This document shows positions 44,541-55,960 of a stretch of DNA of 64,000 nucleotides, in pieces; the first letter of the stretch is position 1, and each line of letters opens with the position of its first letter. The position numbers and the translations under genes are program-made. The notes beneath the pieces were generated by a model. It saw only the letters and a list, made by a program, of their open reading frames with translations, searched no databases and was not told where the DNA came from. Where the stretch lies: positions 29,340,042-29,404,041 of the forward strand of contig CM060734.1 of the NCBI GenBank assembly GCA_030704615.1, written 5' to 3'. This DNA comes from Takakia lepidozioides (lineage: Eukaryota > Streptophyta > Takakiopsida > Takakiales > Takakiaceae).

Positions 44541-45107
44541 CCAAAGACCCAAAAACCCAAATGATCATTGCAAAACCCCATAACCCAAAAAACCAAAAAA
44601 TAAAATAAAAAATGAGAGGCCTCTTCAACTCACCTCTGCGACTGCCGTGCGACGTCCCCCTGAGACAACGATGCCCGTGCGATTCCCCAACGTCGCAGCG
44701 GATCCTCCTCCTGCCAAAGTGGCCGCCCTTCACTCCCCTTCTCTCTCCCCTTCGCGAAGGCGTCTGATCGCCGCCGAGGTTTTTCGGTGGGGTCGCCACA
44801 CTGGTCCAGTCCGTTCTGGAGAGTCTGCTGGACCCGGGTCCACCCACTTTGCTCTGCAATCCAAGGTTGGGCATCCATGCATCGGTGCATATGAGGTTAC
44901 ATGACACAAGCGAGTCCACCATGAGTCCACCACGCCGAACCCCGCCATAGAAGAATAAGGACTTAGAATTTTTTTTCAGAAAGAACGAGTATACAAAATG
45001 TTTAATTAACAACACACATTAGATCTGACAGGAATTGAGCATCAAACCTCATAAACCTTATCCATTGTTCTTAACCATCGCACTACCCAATGCTTTTTGA
45101 AAACATT
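44541..45107. other. Stretch without a supported gene
   Basis: Open frames on both strands overlap in GC-rich sequence around 44640-44900 (Arg-rich in every frame) and show no domain. Bases 45010-45110 are AT-rich. Confidence 0.4.
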
Positions 45108-45221
45108 GAAAATATTTAATATAGGGCCCACCCCCGAAAGGGGGTAGTAGCCGTAAGGTGAAGTGGCTCTTAGTTACGCCGGCCTTGGCCGGAGTCTTCT
45201 CCATCTCTGAAAATATTTAAT
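45108..45221 (+). mobile_element. 87-bp structured retroposon with target-site duplication, copy 2
   Basis: GAAAATATTTAAT occurs at 45108-45120 and again at 45209-45221 (13 bp, perfect; 14 with a preceding T). Between them lies a unit of about 87 bp that starts ATAGGGCCCACC and ends in CTTCTCCATCTCT. It can fold into CCCCC-GAAA-GGGGG and GCCGG-CCTT-GGCCGG hairpins. It matches the unit at 2344-2432 from its first base. A target duplication of this length and a pyrimidine tail are typical of LINE-mobilised RNAs. No clear pol III A/B box is present. It is the smallest complete mobile unit in the window. Confidence 0.8.
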
Positions 45222-45481
45222 GTTTTATATGCATTACCAAAGCCTACAGGTAGGTCATGGGCCCATCTTGGCTTGGATCTATAGCAATGGACCTGCTTGC
45301 CTGGATCTAGCCGTGGCAGACCGAGCAGCAGCAACGGACCCGCCGCAACGGATCCTTCGACGAGTAGAGGCCCTCCAACCCTCCACTACCCTCTTTGGTA
45401 CATGTGGGCCCCGCCACATGCACATTGGTGCGCCTTAAAGACCCCACCTAATATCTTTTATTGAGAAGCATTTTCTCCTTG

Positions 45482-48480
45482 TTTTTTTTTTTTTTTTTTT
45501 TGGAAACAGGGGAAGGCCCTGAATTAATTTTATTGAGTTTATTGTGGGGAAAAAAAATTAAAACCCCAGATTACACCTTGAGGTACACACACCTTAGTCA
45601 GTGATGAACGAACTAACTTTCTGAAGGGAGAAGATGAAGACAACCTAGGGTTACAAGCCCTATGTAGAAGTCACACCCGTAGGGGGTTGCTTTGAATGTA
45701 GGCAGTCGCTTCTAGACTGGTGAGATCTACAAGGAATCCATGAGGTGAATGGCTTAGCAGCCGCTTGGAACTTGTCCGAAGCTTATTTGTGTGCACGAAT
45801 GGATCTCAGCGAAATTTCAGTCTAGCAGCCGATTTGATGTGGTGCCAATTGATATCCCTGTCAAACTCGGGGGACGCCGCCATGGAGGGGTGTTTTGAGT
45901 TCTCGCCATCGATCTGGCGGTTGAGCTGCCCAGGCACAGTGGGATGGTGACGAGCTAGCGCAGAAAAGACCGTTTCTTGCCCAAGTGCTGGCGAACTGAC
46001 CGTGGATTGCTGCCGCTTGTTGGGGTCTTCTTGTGACATCTGCATAGAGTTTTGCCCAAGCCTTCCTCCCTTCAATCTGCAAGTCCCAGAATACTCTAGA
46101 AAGCAAGGTAGATAAAGTGCAGGTGGTACCCGAGAGGGTCCAGGCACATCTAACTTTCCATATGTTCCACAGTGTAGAGTTGCGAAGGCGATCGTAGACT
46201 GGGCAGTTTGAAGCCTTGGTTTTTGAATTTGAGTCGTAGTTGAGTAACAGATGTACAACTGAGAAGTCTTAGATATCCCAATGTCTATAAAATTCTTTAA
46301 CGATAGGCCAGACTTTCCTAGGGGTAAGGCAACAAACAAGGCAATGTTCCAGGGTTTCCAACTGCCCATAGGAGCAACAAGAGCAAAGCAAGGCTTCCTG
46401 GAATTGTAACCATTCTCCCACCTTAAGGACTTTGTTGGCTATTTGCCATAGAAAGGCGGACATCTTGGCTGGCCTTGTTTTTTCCCAGATACATGTCCAG
46501 ATTGATTTCTAGTTTTCCTCCACAAACCCGTAAGATTGCCATTTCGAGTTCCATTTGGCAAAGAGGGGGCTGGAGATGCCAGAGCCTTGTATGCTATTCT
46601 GGTGGTGTACGCGAAGAAGGGAGTCGGAGATCTAGAGAAAGCCCAGGACCACTCTCCTGGATCGAAGGGAAGCTCTGCGAGGGGCCTTCCTAAAATCCAA
46701 AAGAATGAATTTGCTGCTAGCCAGGTTGCGATGGGGATCATAGGGTCTGGAGTTGGGTTCATGTCTCTTGTGGGAGAGGACCAGCAGCAGATTCTGATGG
46801 GAGTATGGGGGAGATTAGGAAGGGAGAGAGGGACTGTACTTTGTAGGGATAGAGACATGGTCACAGGATGGATACTGAATGGAAAAGCCCGTAGACTGTT
46901 GTTTAGCTTGTCCAGACGAAGAGGATGGTAAGTGACTCTCTGACAATAGCTAGGGACCAGTAGTTCATGGTGGGGGCAGAAGGACCTGCTTGCAATGTTG
47001 GTAGCCAAGTAATTGAATCTTTGATGGTCTGAAAGCCAGAGGAAGTCCTGGCTGATCTTGCAATGCTAGCAATAGATGTGGAGTCCATAAAGTCTTGGTT
47101 GTTCCATATGTGTCTAACCTGGTTAATGCCAGATCTGTCCCAGTAAGACCATATTTTGGCTTGGACCCTTTGTGGTTGGGTTGGCTTGTTGGTATTTAAG
47201 AATAGGTGCTGTCGGAGGGTCTCTTCATAAGTCTGAGGTTCCATTTTCCGTAGAAAGGGTCCGAGCCTTCCCCATGCGTGCCAGATGGTGGTCCACAGGG
47301 ATGAACCTAAGGCTTTATGTTTGAACCCTTAAGCTACCCAACGCAGAGATGGGGTCCAGAGGGCTGTTTTGAGGGGAGAGGCATCCTGGATGTTCTGAAC
47401 CACTAGATATTTCCACCAGCCCCCTTTTGGGCCAAAGAAGCGAGGAATCCACTTACCGAGGAGAGCTGTTATCTGGGTTTCTGGATCAATAATTCCAAGC
47501 CCCCCCTGTTTTTTGGGCAGACAGATCTGCTTCCATGAAACTTGTGGTCTCTTCTTAGTCTGGGAATCAGATCCCCATATAAAATTGCGGAGAAGACCAG
47601 AATTTTTTTTAATCTGATTGGTGTTCGGTCTCCACGATGCAGTGAAGTACCAAATGCTTGCCGAGAGGACCTGATTGGCCGCCAAGGCTCTCCCGGTGAT
47701 GGAGAGGTGTTTAGAGCCCCAGAAGGTAAGTTTGCATCTGAATTTGGCCAGGGTGGGTGCAAACTTTTGGTCATCCGAGAGGCCAACACCGAAGGTATAA
47801 TCGAGGAATGTTGTTGTTTGTCCAGGTCGTAGCCACGATAAACCCGAGCTAGAGCCCCATGAAGGATCAGTTCCTAAATGGGATTGATGGAGGTCTCCAG
47901 TTAGGATAGCACATGTTTTTGCCCAGTTGACTTTGAAACCTGAAGGCAGAAAAGGTTCAACATAGATGTAGCCTCTTGGAGGTTTTGAGGGGTGGCTTGG
48001 AGGATGAGGAAGGTGTCATCGACAAACATTGAGTCTTTGAGTTCTGCTGGCTGAGAGGTGTGGTAATTAGTTATGCGGAGATCTCTAATGAGGCGGTTGG
48101 ATTCAAGCATGTAGCCTAGAGAGTCAGCCACAAAAAGGAAGAGGAAGGGAGCTAGTGTGCAGCCTTGCCTGACAGACCTGTGAGCGGGAATGATGTCGAA
48201 AGTTGCCTATTGACAATGACTCTGCTCGAGGAGTTTTGAAGGAGGATAATAACCCATTTCTTGAAAGATTCTGGGATACCTACCTGGCAAGAGCTCCCAT
48301 GAGGAATGACCATTCAACCCTATCGAAGGCTTTCTCGAAGTGAAGGAGTTGGAGAGCGATTGCTTGTTTGGTTTTGAGGGCAAAGTCAGGTATTTCTTGG
48401 GCAAGAAGAGGTTGTCCATGATTTCTAATTTGCTTATCAGCTTACCTCCGCTCCCTCTTGAGTCTTTATATTTAGAAGTT
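45482..48480 (-). mobile_element. 5'-truncated LINE (non-LTR retrotransposon)
   Basis: The poly(A) tail appears as a T-run at 45482-45501, so the element reads on the minus strand. RT fragments: MDNLFLPKK and AFDRVEW (motif A) around 48440-48290, then DSMFVDDTFLILQ (motif C with DD) at 48131-47901. The post-RT part follows (RNFIWGSD, QICLPKKQGGLGI; 47789-47329), then LRQHLFLNTNKP (47244-46903). The zf-RVT module is at 46463-46269 (SAFLWQIANKV, CSCCSYGQLETLEHCLVCC). Several frameshifts and stops are present. The 5' end (endonuclease and first RT blocks) is missing. No convincing target duplication was found. Confidence 0.85.
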
Positions 48481-49044
48481 GGACAGTAAATGCACTGGGC
48501 AGTTGAAGACGTGGCAAAACGTGGGTGGGTCAATGACTATCGCCACAATTTACTGGATTTTCGGGAGCCTGTTCACACGGCACGCAAGAGACATATGGCT
48601 GGATTTCTACCACGTCATGGATCCAGGAGGATCGACAGAGCCGTACGCGTGAAGGTCCGTGTCCGAAACCGAGGCTCGGAAAGTTACGATGCGGTGACAA
48701 GGTGCCGCGCGTGTGGGGACAAGCTAGGAACTTGTCGCCATCGCACTTTGTTTTCCATCCAACGTTCATCCATTAATTTAGTCATTTATTTGACTAGAAA
48801 TACTCCCATCCTAGATTCTGGATCTGTCGCAGCAGGAGGCTCGGCAACAATGTGGTTCGGCGTGGTAAAAGAAGGAGGTTCGGTTCACAGCGCGGTCTTC
48901 TTGTGGCTCACGCAGCCAGAGCAGTGCGTCATTCGAGCTGTTTTCAGAGAGTGGTCCATGGGCGGCAGGGAGGTTATGTGGGTGCTGCAGCTCTGATTCT
49001 GTTTCAGAGTTCTGGGACAAACAGGCAGGAGAGAGAGGAGTTGT
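48481..49044. other. Upstream region of the cysteine protease gene
   Basis: About 560 bp between the LINE remnant and the protease start codon. No clear TATA box. A frame at 48490-48996 has no recognisable domain and is probably chance. The promoter and 5' UTR of the protease gene are expected here. Confidence 0.4.
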
Positions 49045-52000
49045 ATGGCCGCCGCAATGCTTTGTCTGGCAAATCTCCTGGCGCTCGTGTGCCTGGCAGC
49101 TGGGGCTGCTGACCACTCTATTGTGGGGTACAGCCCTGACGATCTTGCCTCCGAAGATCGTCTCTACGAGCTCTTTAATACCTGGGTTAGTGTTCACGGT
49201 AAGGAGTATGGTGGGGTAGCGGCCGAGAGGGAGCGACGGTTTGCTATTTTCAAAGAGAATCTCCAGTATATAGATGCACACAGGAAGACGGATTCTCCCT
49301 TCTGGCTGGGTTTGAACAAGTTCGCGGACATGTCCAATGAGGAGTTCGGACTACACTACACTGGCACGAAGATTGATAAGTCCCGCCGCCTGAAGAGGTC
49401 CACTGGATTTCGGTACGCGGACTTTGAAGCCCCCGAATCCATCGACTGGAGAGAGAAGGGTGCCGTGGCGGAGGTGAAGGATCAAGGCGGCTGCGGTAAG
49501 GCTTCTTTGAATGTTCGCGTTTCTCGTTCGGTCTGCTGTGGAGACTTAGAGGGGGGTTTGGATCTTAAACTGTGACTTTGTCTGACAGCACACGAATTAT
49601 CCAGAGAAGTTAGCTGAACGAGGTGAGAGCTGCCTAGGCATCGTGAGATTTGAGGACCGTTTCGATTCGAGGCTTTGAGGACTTGTATCTCAAACAGTAG
49701 AGGATAAAAGCGGTTAGAATTGGTGCACTATTTCGGTATGGAGCATATTCCTCCTTAAGAAGGACTAGGAGACTATCCGCCTTCCAGAAACATAGCACAC
49801 CTTAACCTTTCAGAACCTCAGGTCTGAAAATAAGGTAAGTTAGTCTCCGTGCAAACAAAGCCTTGGAATTAAGGCTCTTTTCGAATGGCAGTTGATGGTA
49901 CTTGTCTAAATAAATGTCAGTAGTGGAGGAACCTGCCTGTGGATGTCCAGGTCGGGCTTGCCCTCTCCTCTGCCTTGTCTCGCACAGCACAGCTACTTGC
50001 ATCCAAGATGAAAGGAGACGTTGCTTCCATTAAATCTCGAGCTTCCTACCATAGCAATGCCTGTTTGTAGCACATGCTTTTCTTGGTGGGTGACAACCAT
50101 CTCCGACGTGTCCTCTGCCCACTGCATAGGTAGGGAAGCCAGGGCATAGGCAATTAGTAGAAGGAAGTCGAGAAGAAGAGTATTGACATGGGGCTGGTGT
50201 GACTCGAGGTTTAATTTGTGAACGTTGTTGCAGACTTTTTTAGCAGTAGGGTGTATTATTCTGTCGAACATCTGGTTGGAGGCCTGCAGATTACTATCAC
50301 AGTGCCGCACACCTTCGGTCATGTCCAGGAGGAATGTTCTGCATTATGCTAGTCAAAGTGGGATTACTAACCATTTGGTTGGTTTGGGGTCGGCCCTGAG
50401 GTTTTTATCCGAAAGGATACAGCAAGTTCAGTTACTTAAACTCCATGAGGAAGTTGCCAACGCACATGTTGGCAGAGAATACAAGACCTGTGGGCTGAGC
50501 AGATCTAGTGCCAGGCTTCTAGAATCTGCTGCTCGTCCCTAATTGTGTCCTTCAAGAGGTATTGTCAAGGCATGTGTTGAGAATTCCGAGTGCCTACAAT
50601 TGATGGTTTATTTAGGAAATGGTTTTCGTAGTACGAAGGTGGACGCTTTCTTGATCTGTGTCACAGGAAGCTGCTGGGCATTTTCAACAATTGTATCTGT
50701 CGAGGGGATCAATGCAATCAAGACAGGCCAACTCGTGTCACTGTCTGAGCAGGAGCTGGTGGACTGTGACCGCAGTTACAATGAAGGCTGCAATGGTGGC
50801 CTAATGGATTATGCCTTTGAGTTCATCATTAAAAATGGTGGTGTTGACACAGAGAAGGACTATCCTTACTCTGGCTATGATGGACGCTGCGACCAGAACA
50901 AGGTGTGTAACCAAAGAATACTGACATTTTGAATGGGGATAGATGAAGAAATCAGGCGAAGGGTAAATATGTATTCTTGTACGTTGATTTCTTTGTTTTG
51001 TGGATGACTTACACATCCAGGTTAAATCCGTTTTGTTAGCCATTTTACTGTCCATGAACCAAGCTGGATGGGGATTCCATACTGGTGATTCTTCTCTCCC
51101 ACTTCCCCAAGCTAGTGGGTGAAGACCCATGACTGGCTCAGCGAATATATTTACCGGGGAGTCAGCCTTCAAGAGCACTTCATAGCAGTGCATGGTCATT
51201 TGAGTTCTGTTCTTCCACCCTTGCACTCGGCACCATGTCTCCAGCTAAAGTGGGTCTAATCATTGCATCTCTCCGTGTCACAGAAAAATGCTCATGTGGT
51301 GACCATCGATGATTATGAGGATGTACCCTACAACGACGAAGCAGCTCTGTTAAAGGCCGTTGCTAATCACCCAGTCAGTGTTGCTGTTGAAGGTAGCGGG
51401 CGCGACTTTCAGTTTTACTCTGGGGTAATGGTCTGTACTGTTAATGTGCTATGCTCGGTTACAAAGATACATAAGCTGGTTCGCTTGTTTGTTCAAACAC
51501 TTCCTACACTGCAATGTGAAACTTCTTGCGCTCAAATTTCAATGTTCAGTATTGCGCTTCAAGGCAATTTGTCTGTGTGTTGGCTTGTGCGAAGGATGGG
51601 TCATTCTCAAGCTACCAGCTTCTGGTGATTGCCACGATATTCTGACCCAATTTTCAGGCCATTGCTTCCAAGTCAGAGTCTATGTCTGACAATTTGTTTT
51701 TCTTTGCAAAGTCGATGTTTCTTTTGGGTGTGTATGGTGAGCATTCTGTTGTACTTAGAGGTGCCCAGTTCTGGAGTGTGCCGATACACCAGATTCTCAG
51801 AGTCCGGAACAGCCCTTTTTTTTCATTTCTGCCTGGGCGTGGACAGGGCGAAATTTTCTTGAGGTTAAGTGCAGAGGTGGCGACATGTACAATGTCCACC
51901 TGGATTCTACCTGGCTACAGGTATGCAATATATTGTGCAATATGTTCCCAGGAGACACAGCCTTTTATTTTTATTTCTTTAAGGGAAACACCTGGGAGCG

Positions 52001-54347
52001 ACAGCTCACAAATCAGGCCCCTTAATTATAGAGAGAGGAAAAAAAACCTCTTTCAGAGTAACCTCGCTGTGAAGGTTTTTGCAGGGGACACCACCCAAGG
52101 GAAGGGGGAGAAGAACATACCACAGCCCTCAAGGTAGCAGGATTTGACCCCAGAATCATCTGGGTGGCACTGAGTGCACTATCCAACTGAGCTACCAACT
52201 GTTGGTAGCCCTTTTGGAAGCAGAAACAGGTGGCGCAATCGCGATTCATCTTGGCACAATGGGGCGCCAGCCCTTGGATTTAGGGCGCACTGCTCCCCAG
52301 TTCCCAGGCGACATGTGTGGGGTCCCCTGGTGCTTTCTGGCACCAGCAGCTGCCCAGGGAACTGCCACTATGTGGCGAAGTTTTTTTTTTTGCCCCTTTT
52401 TTTGCATAGGGGTGTCAAGGGCCAACTTTTTTTGGTGCAATCTGGCTTTTTTTCACCTAAAAAGGTAGGGCTGGTCCGGAACGTTTACCTTCACCTTTAC
52501 CCTTACCCTTACTGCTTACCTTGACAGAATCCTGACTGCCACAACTTTCTTTCAAGCACTCCCAGTATTTTTCAGGATTCTGTCCTCAATGATCAGCTTT
52601 GGCCCATTACCATTTCACATTGTTTAGCGCCGATGCAAGAAATGTAGCTGTTCTTTTGTATGATTGCCACCCAAGTTTACATATTTTTGTTTGTGAACAG
52701 TTACAAGTAATACTGAAATCTGCAATTGGGATTGGTTTGCTCTAAGAGGTGTGGCAGTTCATTTGAAGAGGGTTGAATCAGTGTATAATGCCTTACGGCT
52801 GCTGTGTAATGGCCAGGCGTGACACTCGGTCTCCTTCATTATTCTGACATGGATGGATGATTTCACATTGCCAGGGTGTGTTCACTGGAAGTTGTGGCAC
52901 AGACCTGGACCATGGAGTGGCAGTGGTTGGCTATGGCTCTGAGGATGGTTTGGACTACTGGATCGTGAAGAACTCATGGGGAGCTGCCTGGGGTGAGAAG
53001 GGCTACCTGCGCATGCAGCGAAATGCAGGGTTTCCGTACGGTATTTGTGGGATCAACATTGAACCTTCTTATGCTATCAAGAAAGGGCCCAATCCTCCAA
53101 ATCCGGGCCCCACCCCTCCCAGCCCCACACCCCCCGAAGTGGTGAGTACTCTTTAGTTCTACAGACCCAGAGAAATTTCTGTGGGCAATGTTGTTCTTTC
53201 TGCTTACACCAGACCTTAGGTCTATGGCTACAAGGCTACAGAAGTACTTATCCATTACCAGACCAGTGACCAGCGGCTTGCTTGAATGAGACTGGGACTC
53301 ACTGAACATCATTTTTCTATCCATTAGTGGGACCTAGTGGTCTGGTTCTCTTATTTGATTGACCCAAGAGGGCTAATTGTCTGTTTGCTTTTGGTCCCTT
53401 AAGCTCTTTAATCTTCTCATGGACGCCATGAAAGTTTCTTTCTTCTATTTCTCCTTGTTGTCTTACTTAGTTGTTCTACTGTGTTCCGGCCCCTATGGGG
53501 ACATTAGGAATCAAAATTGTGCTGACCCAGTAGGATAGCCATCAAGTCAACAGGGGTGTTCACCCCAGAACTAGGTTGCCATCATCTGTATATGAGCACT
53601 ATGGCAACATCGCCTTCCTCTTGTGAGCACTAACTCCATATGAGTGGCTGGGGAAGAACCCAGTGTCGTGAGGTGTAGGTGTCCTTCAAGGGTGTGCCAT
53701 AGCTAAATCTCCCAGGGAACAAGTCAATTAGGACACTGCTTTCTCTCATTGATTGCTGAGTGTGAAGTTTAATTGGGAGAGTGCGAAAAAGTTTGGACCT
53801 ATTGTTGATCTTTAAACTCTTAAAAATTAGCCTTCCGTCACCAGTGTTGATAATATTTGTATGACTACTTGTTGGTGGTTGACTTGTCCTGGTTTTCCCC
53901 GCACTTCAACAGGTTTGTGACACTTGGCGTACTTGCCCATCTGAGAACACCTGCTGTTGCACATTTCCCATAGGGAAGCAGTGCCTGATATGGGGATGCT
54001 GCGCTATGGAATCTGCCTCCTGCTGTTCTGACCACTACCACTGCTGCCCACACGAGTACCCAGTCTGCAACTTGTCAGCTGGACTCTGCCTCAAGGTCAG
54101 TGTGATCAGCACTAACCTTTTTTGTCCTTTCTTTCCCACCTAATGGTTTTAAGCAGGAGTCTGTGTGAGAACAGCTTCCACTGCAACGTCTTCTTTGAAC
54201 TTTAAACCTGGGCTAGATGGAAGTCTCACATGTAACTGTTTGCATCAAATGTTGCAGAGCTCAAATGATATGACAGGAGTGGCATTGATGAAGAAGAAGC
54301 CTGCGCGCCTTTCGCAATCAGATGGGCCGGTAGTCCGCCTCTTTTGA
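49045..54347 (+). CDS. Papain-type cysteine protease with granulin domain, RD21-like
   Basis: Six exons: 49045-49495, 50667-50902, 51284-51424, 52875-53141, 53913-54095, 54258-54347. Intron 1 is phase 1, the others phase 0, all with GT-AG ends. The product is 455 residues, as expected for RD21. Residues 1-22 are a signal peptide. The I29 prodomain (about 40-105) includes [13 protein letters not shown]. The mature peptidase starts near 129 and has Gln147, Cys153 (GSCWAFS), His289 (LDHGV) and Asn309 (NSWG). A Pro-rich linker (about 347-364) precedes a Cys-rich granulin domain (366-426: [29 protein letters not shown]). A basic tail KKKPARL resembles the RD21 end. The enzyme is expected in the vacuole or lytic compartments, matured by removal of the propeptide and later the granulin part, acting in protein turnover, stress and senescence. 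It is the only intact conserved host gene here; introns 1 (1171 bp) and 3 (1450 bp) are long. Confidence 0.95.
52038..52205 (-). mobile_element. tRNA-derived SINE in intron 3 of the protease gene
   Basis: On the minus strand a tRNA-like head shows a pol III A box (GGTAGCTCAGTTGG, 52183-52196) and B box (GGTCAAATCC, 52140-52149) about 35 bases apart. A unique body of about 90 bp follows and ends in a T-tract (52039-52046), the 3' end style of plant p-SINE1/Au SINEs. The tRNA cloverleaf is degenerate (mismatched T and acceptor stems), so it is not a functional tRNA gene. It lies antisense to the host gene. No target duplication is evident. Confidence 0.65.
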
Positions 54348-55160
54348 CCGGGTGATATCCAGCTTAGAATGCCAGCCCCTCCCCCCCCCCCCCCCCTTTA
54401 TTGAGCAATCTTTGTCAATACACCTGACCTTGGCTGTAGAGGGACGGGCGGGAAAGAGCGACTGGTCTAGCAATCATGCTCTGTGAATACAGCCCAACCT
54501 CTGGTTTGTGGAGACTGTTAAAGAACGGTTAAGATATAAAAAATGGTTAGTATGGGCTCGGTTTAGAGATTTGTCTGTTAATTAAGGTCGCAATACTTGC
54601 AATTGGTAGATTGTGCAACTCCTGTAAAAACTGGAGGAGTGTGAACATGCTAAGAATGTGCCGATGTAATTCAAGCTGTGGTGTGTACTTTTCTGGACTG
54701 AAGGTGATTGTTGTGTATCTCTCCTGTAGGCTCTATATGTGGATGTATAATTCCCATGATATCTTTAGCTTATGATTATATCTGAATCAGGATGTTGCAC
54801 TCAGTTACTTTGGTCAAAAGTCAGAACGGACATAAGTTGTCGCTGTAAAGGATGGGTATGTAATTGCACTTGTTCATTGTCGTCTGATTCTTCGGAAGCG
54901 ACTGGGAACTTCCAGTATGTTTTCTACCCTCACTTTGAATTTTTTTATTGCTCTGAGAAGGTTTTGCGGAGAGCCACGTCAGACGATGTACAGGGCCTTC
55001 TCCCCCCACTAAAAAAGAAAATAAAAATAAACTATGGACCAACAACTCAAAATGCACTGAATCTATCTGTCGAGGTCATGGTCAGATTGGCCTGGCACTT
55101 TGGACGAAGACCAAAAAATTTGGGTGTGGAAAGGATAAAATATAAATTTAAAAAATGGTG
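54348..55160. other. 3' flank of the protease gene
   Basis: Contains a run of C at about 54380-54398 and no supported gene. A frame at 54772-55224 shows no domain. The 3' UTR and polyadenylation site of the protease gene should lie in the first few hundred bases. Confidence 0.4.
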
Positions 55161-55352
55161 TGACCAAAATAAGGGGCCTAGGTTTGAAGGGGGTGTGAGG
55201 ATTAGAGAATGGTCCAGGAATTAAAAAGTGGGTGATATAGTAAGCTACACCACGACTTGAATTAGTAACCGTCCTGTAAGGGGGTAAGAAAAAAAATTGC
55301 GTAAGAAGGTGTGGCATACCGGTTTCTAGGGCACATAGGCTCATAGATAACC

Positions 55353-55482
55353 TTCTAGAAAGGTCCCATTGCGTGAGGATTGGGCAGGTTTCTAGAAGGG
55401 TACCCCGTCCTAAGAGTCTAGAAGGGTCCCACTCTGTGAGGATTCGGCGGGCTTCTAGAAGGGTCCCACAGAGCACATATAA
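55353..55482 (+). promoter_or_regulatory. TTCTAGAA array followed by a TATA box
   Basis: TTCTAGAA occurs at 55353, 55390 and 55453, with a fourth partial copy (TCTAGAA) at 55417, each followed by GGGTCCC or a close variant. The last two perfect copies are 63 bp apart. TTCnnGAA is the core of a heat-shock element. CATATAAGG (TATA at 55478) follows 18 bases after the last copy. The arrangement resembles a heat-responsive promoter or LTR. No downstream gene is recognised; only the minus-strand SINE lies there. Confidence 0.45.
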
Positions 55483-55564
55483 GGGAGAGCCCCTTGCCTA
55501 GTACTTACTAATAAGTTACCACTCACTAGTTAATAAGTGGTGGGCTCTGCAGGCGCACGGCCCC

Positions 55565-55780
55565 AAAAAAAAAAAACATAAACACGAACAGAGGTTTTGT
55601 CTGTCTCTCTCTATGACGCCTCCTGAAGGAAGCGTAACTTATGGAGTCACTTCACCCCGAAGGGCTACTGCTTTCCGCTAGGAAGATGGACACCTTTGTG
55701 ATACCAAGGGTGGATTGAACCCACAACCTCTTCCGAGGTGGTATGTGCCCATTACCATTGGGCTACAACTTGGTTGTCAA
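55565..55780 (-). mobile_element. tRNA-derived SINE with shared structured 3' module
   Basis: Minus strand: A box TAGCCCAATGG (around 55756-55767), B box GGTTCAATCC (55713-55722). Then comes a 3' module (55612-55675) containing GCAGTAGCC, GGTGAAGTG, AGTTACGC and an ACGC-TTCC-TTCA-GGAG-GCGT hairpin. It ends in a T-tract (A-run 55565-55576 on the plus strand). The module matches the two short retroposons at 2344 and 45121, and the hairpin changes are compensatory, so the fold is conserved. No target duplication was recognised. Confidence 0.75.
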
Positions 55781-55960
55781 CTAGAGGTATATTAATTAAT
55801 AGGGACAGCACAGTAAGCTGAATAAATAAGCCCCCCAGGTTCGAAGTTGGTGTGAAGATTAGAGGGTGGTCCAGGAATTAAAAAGCGGGGGTTATAGTAT
55901 GCTACACTAGGAGTTGAATTAATAACTGCCATGTAAGGGGGTAAAAAAAAAAGATAGGAA

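Larger units (their letters stand above)
55160..55960. repeat. Direct repeat pair of about 135 bp flanking SINE and TTCTAGAA array
   Basis: 55167-55300 and 55822-55955 share GGTCCAGGAATTAAAAAG, then TATAGTA-GCTACAC, TTGAATTA-TAAC, TGTAAGGGGGTAA and an A-tract, with scattered mismatches (roughly four fifths identical by eye). The copies are direct and about 655 bp apart. They may be two copies of a short dispersed repeat or the diverged ends of one element. Confidence 0.7.

Noticed and set aside
44515-45015. 166-codon minus-strand gene
   Set aside because: Arg/Gly-rich in several overlapping frames on both strands of a GC-rich patch, with no domain and a hydrophobic tail from an A/T-rich tract. 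Probably chance.
48490-48996. 168-codon gene just upstream of the protease
   Set aside because: No domain. It overlaps the expected promoter and 5' UTR, and a comparably open frame exists on the opposite strand.
52125-52205. Functional tRNA gene on the minus strand
   Set aside because: A and B boxes are good, but the T stem and acceptor stem do not pair and a body with a T-tract follows, so a SINE head is the better reading.
54380-54398. C-run as a functional element
   Set aside because: A simple homopolymer in a 3' flank; it may vary in length or be an assembly artefact.
54772-55224. 150-codon plus-strand gene after the protease
   Set aside because: Lys-rich, overlaps a dispersed repeat at its 3' end, no domain and no splice support.
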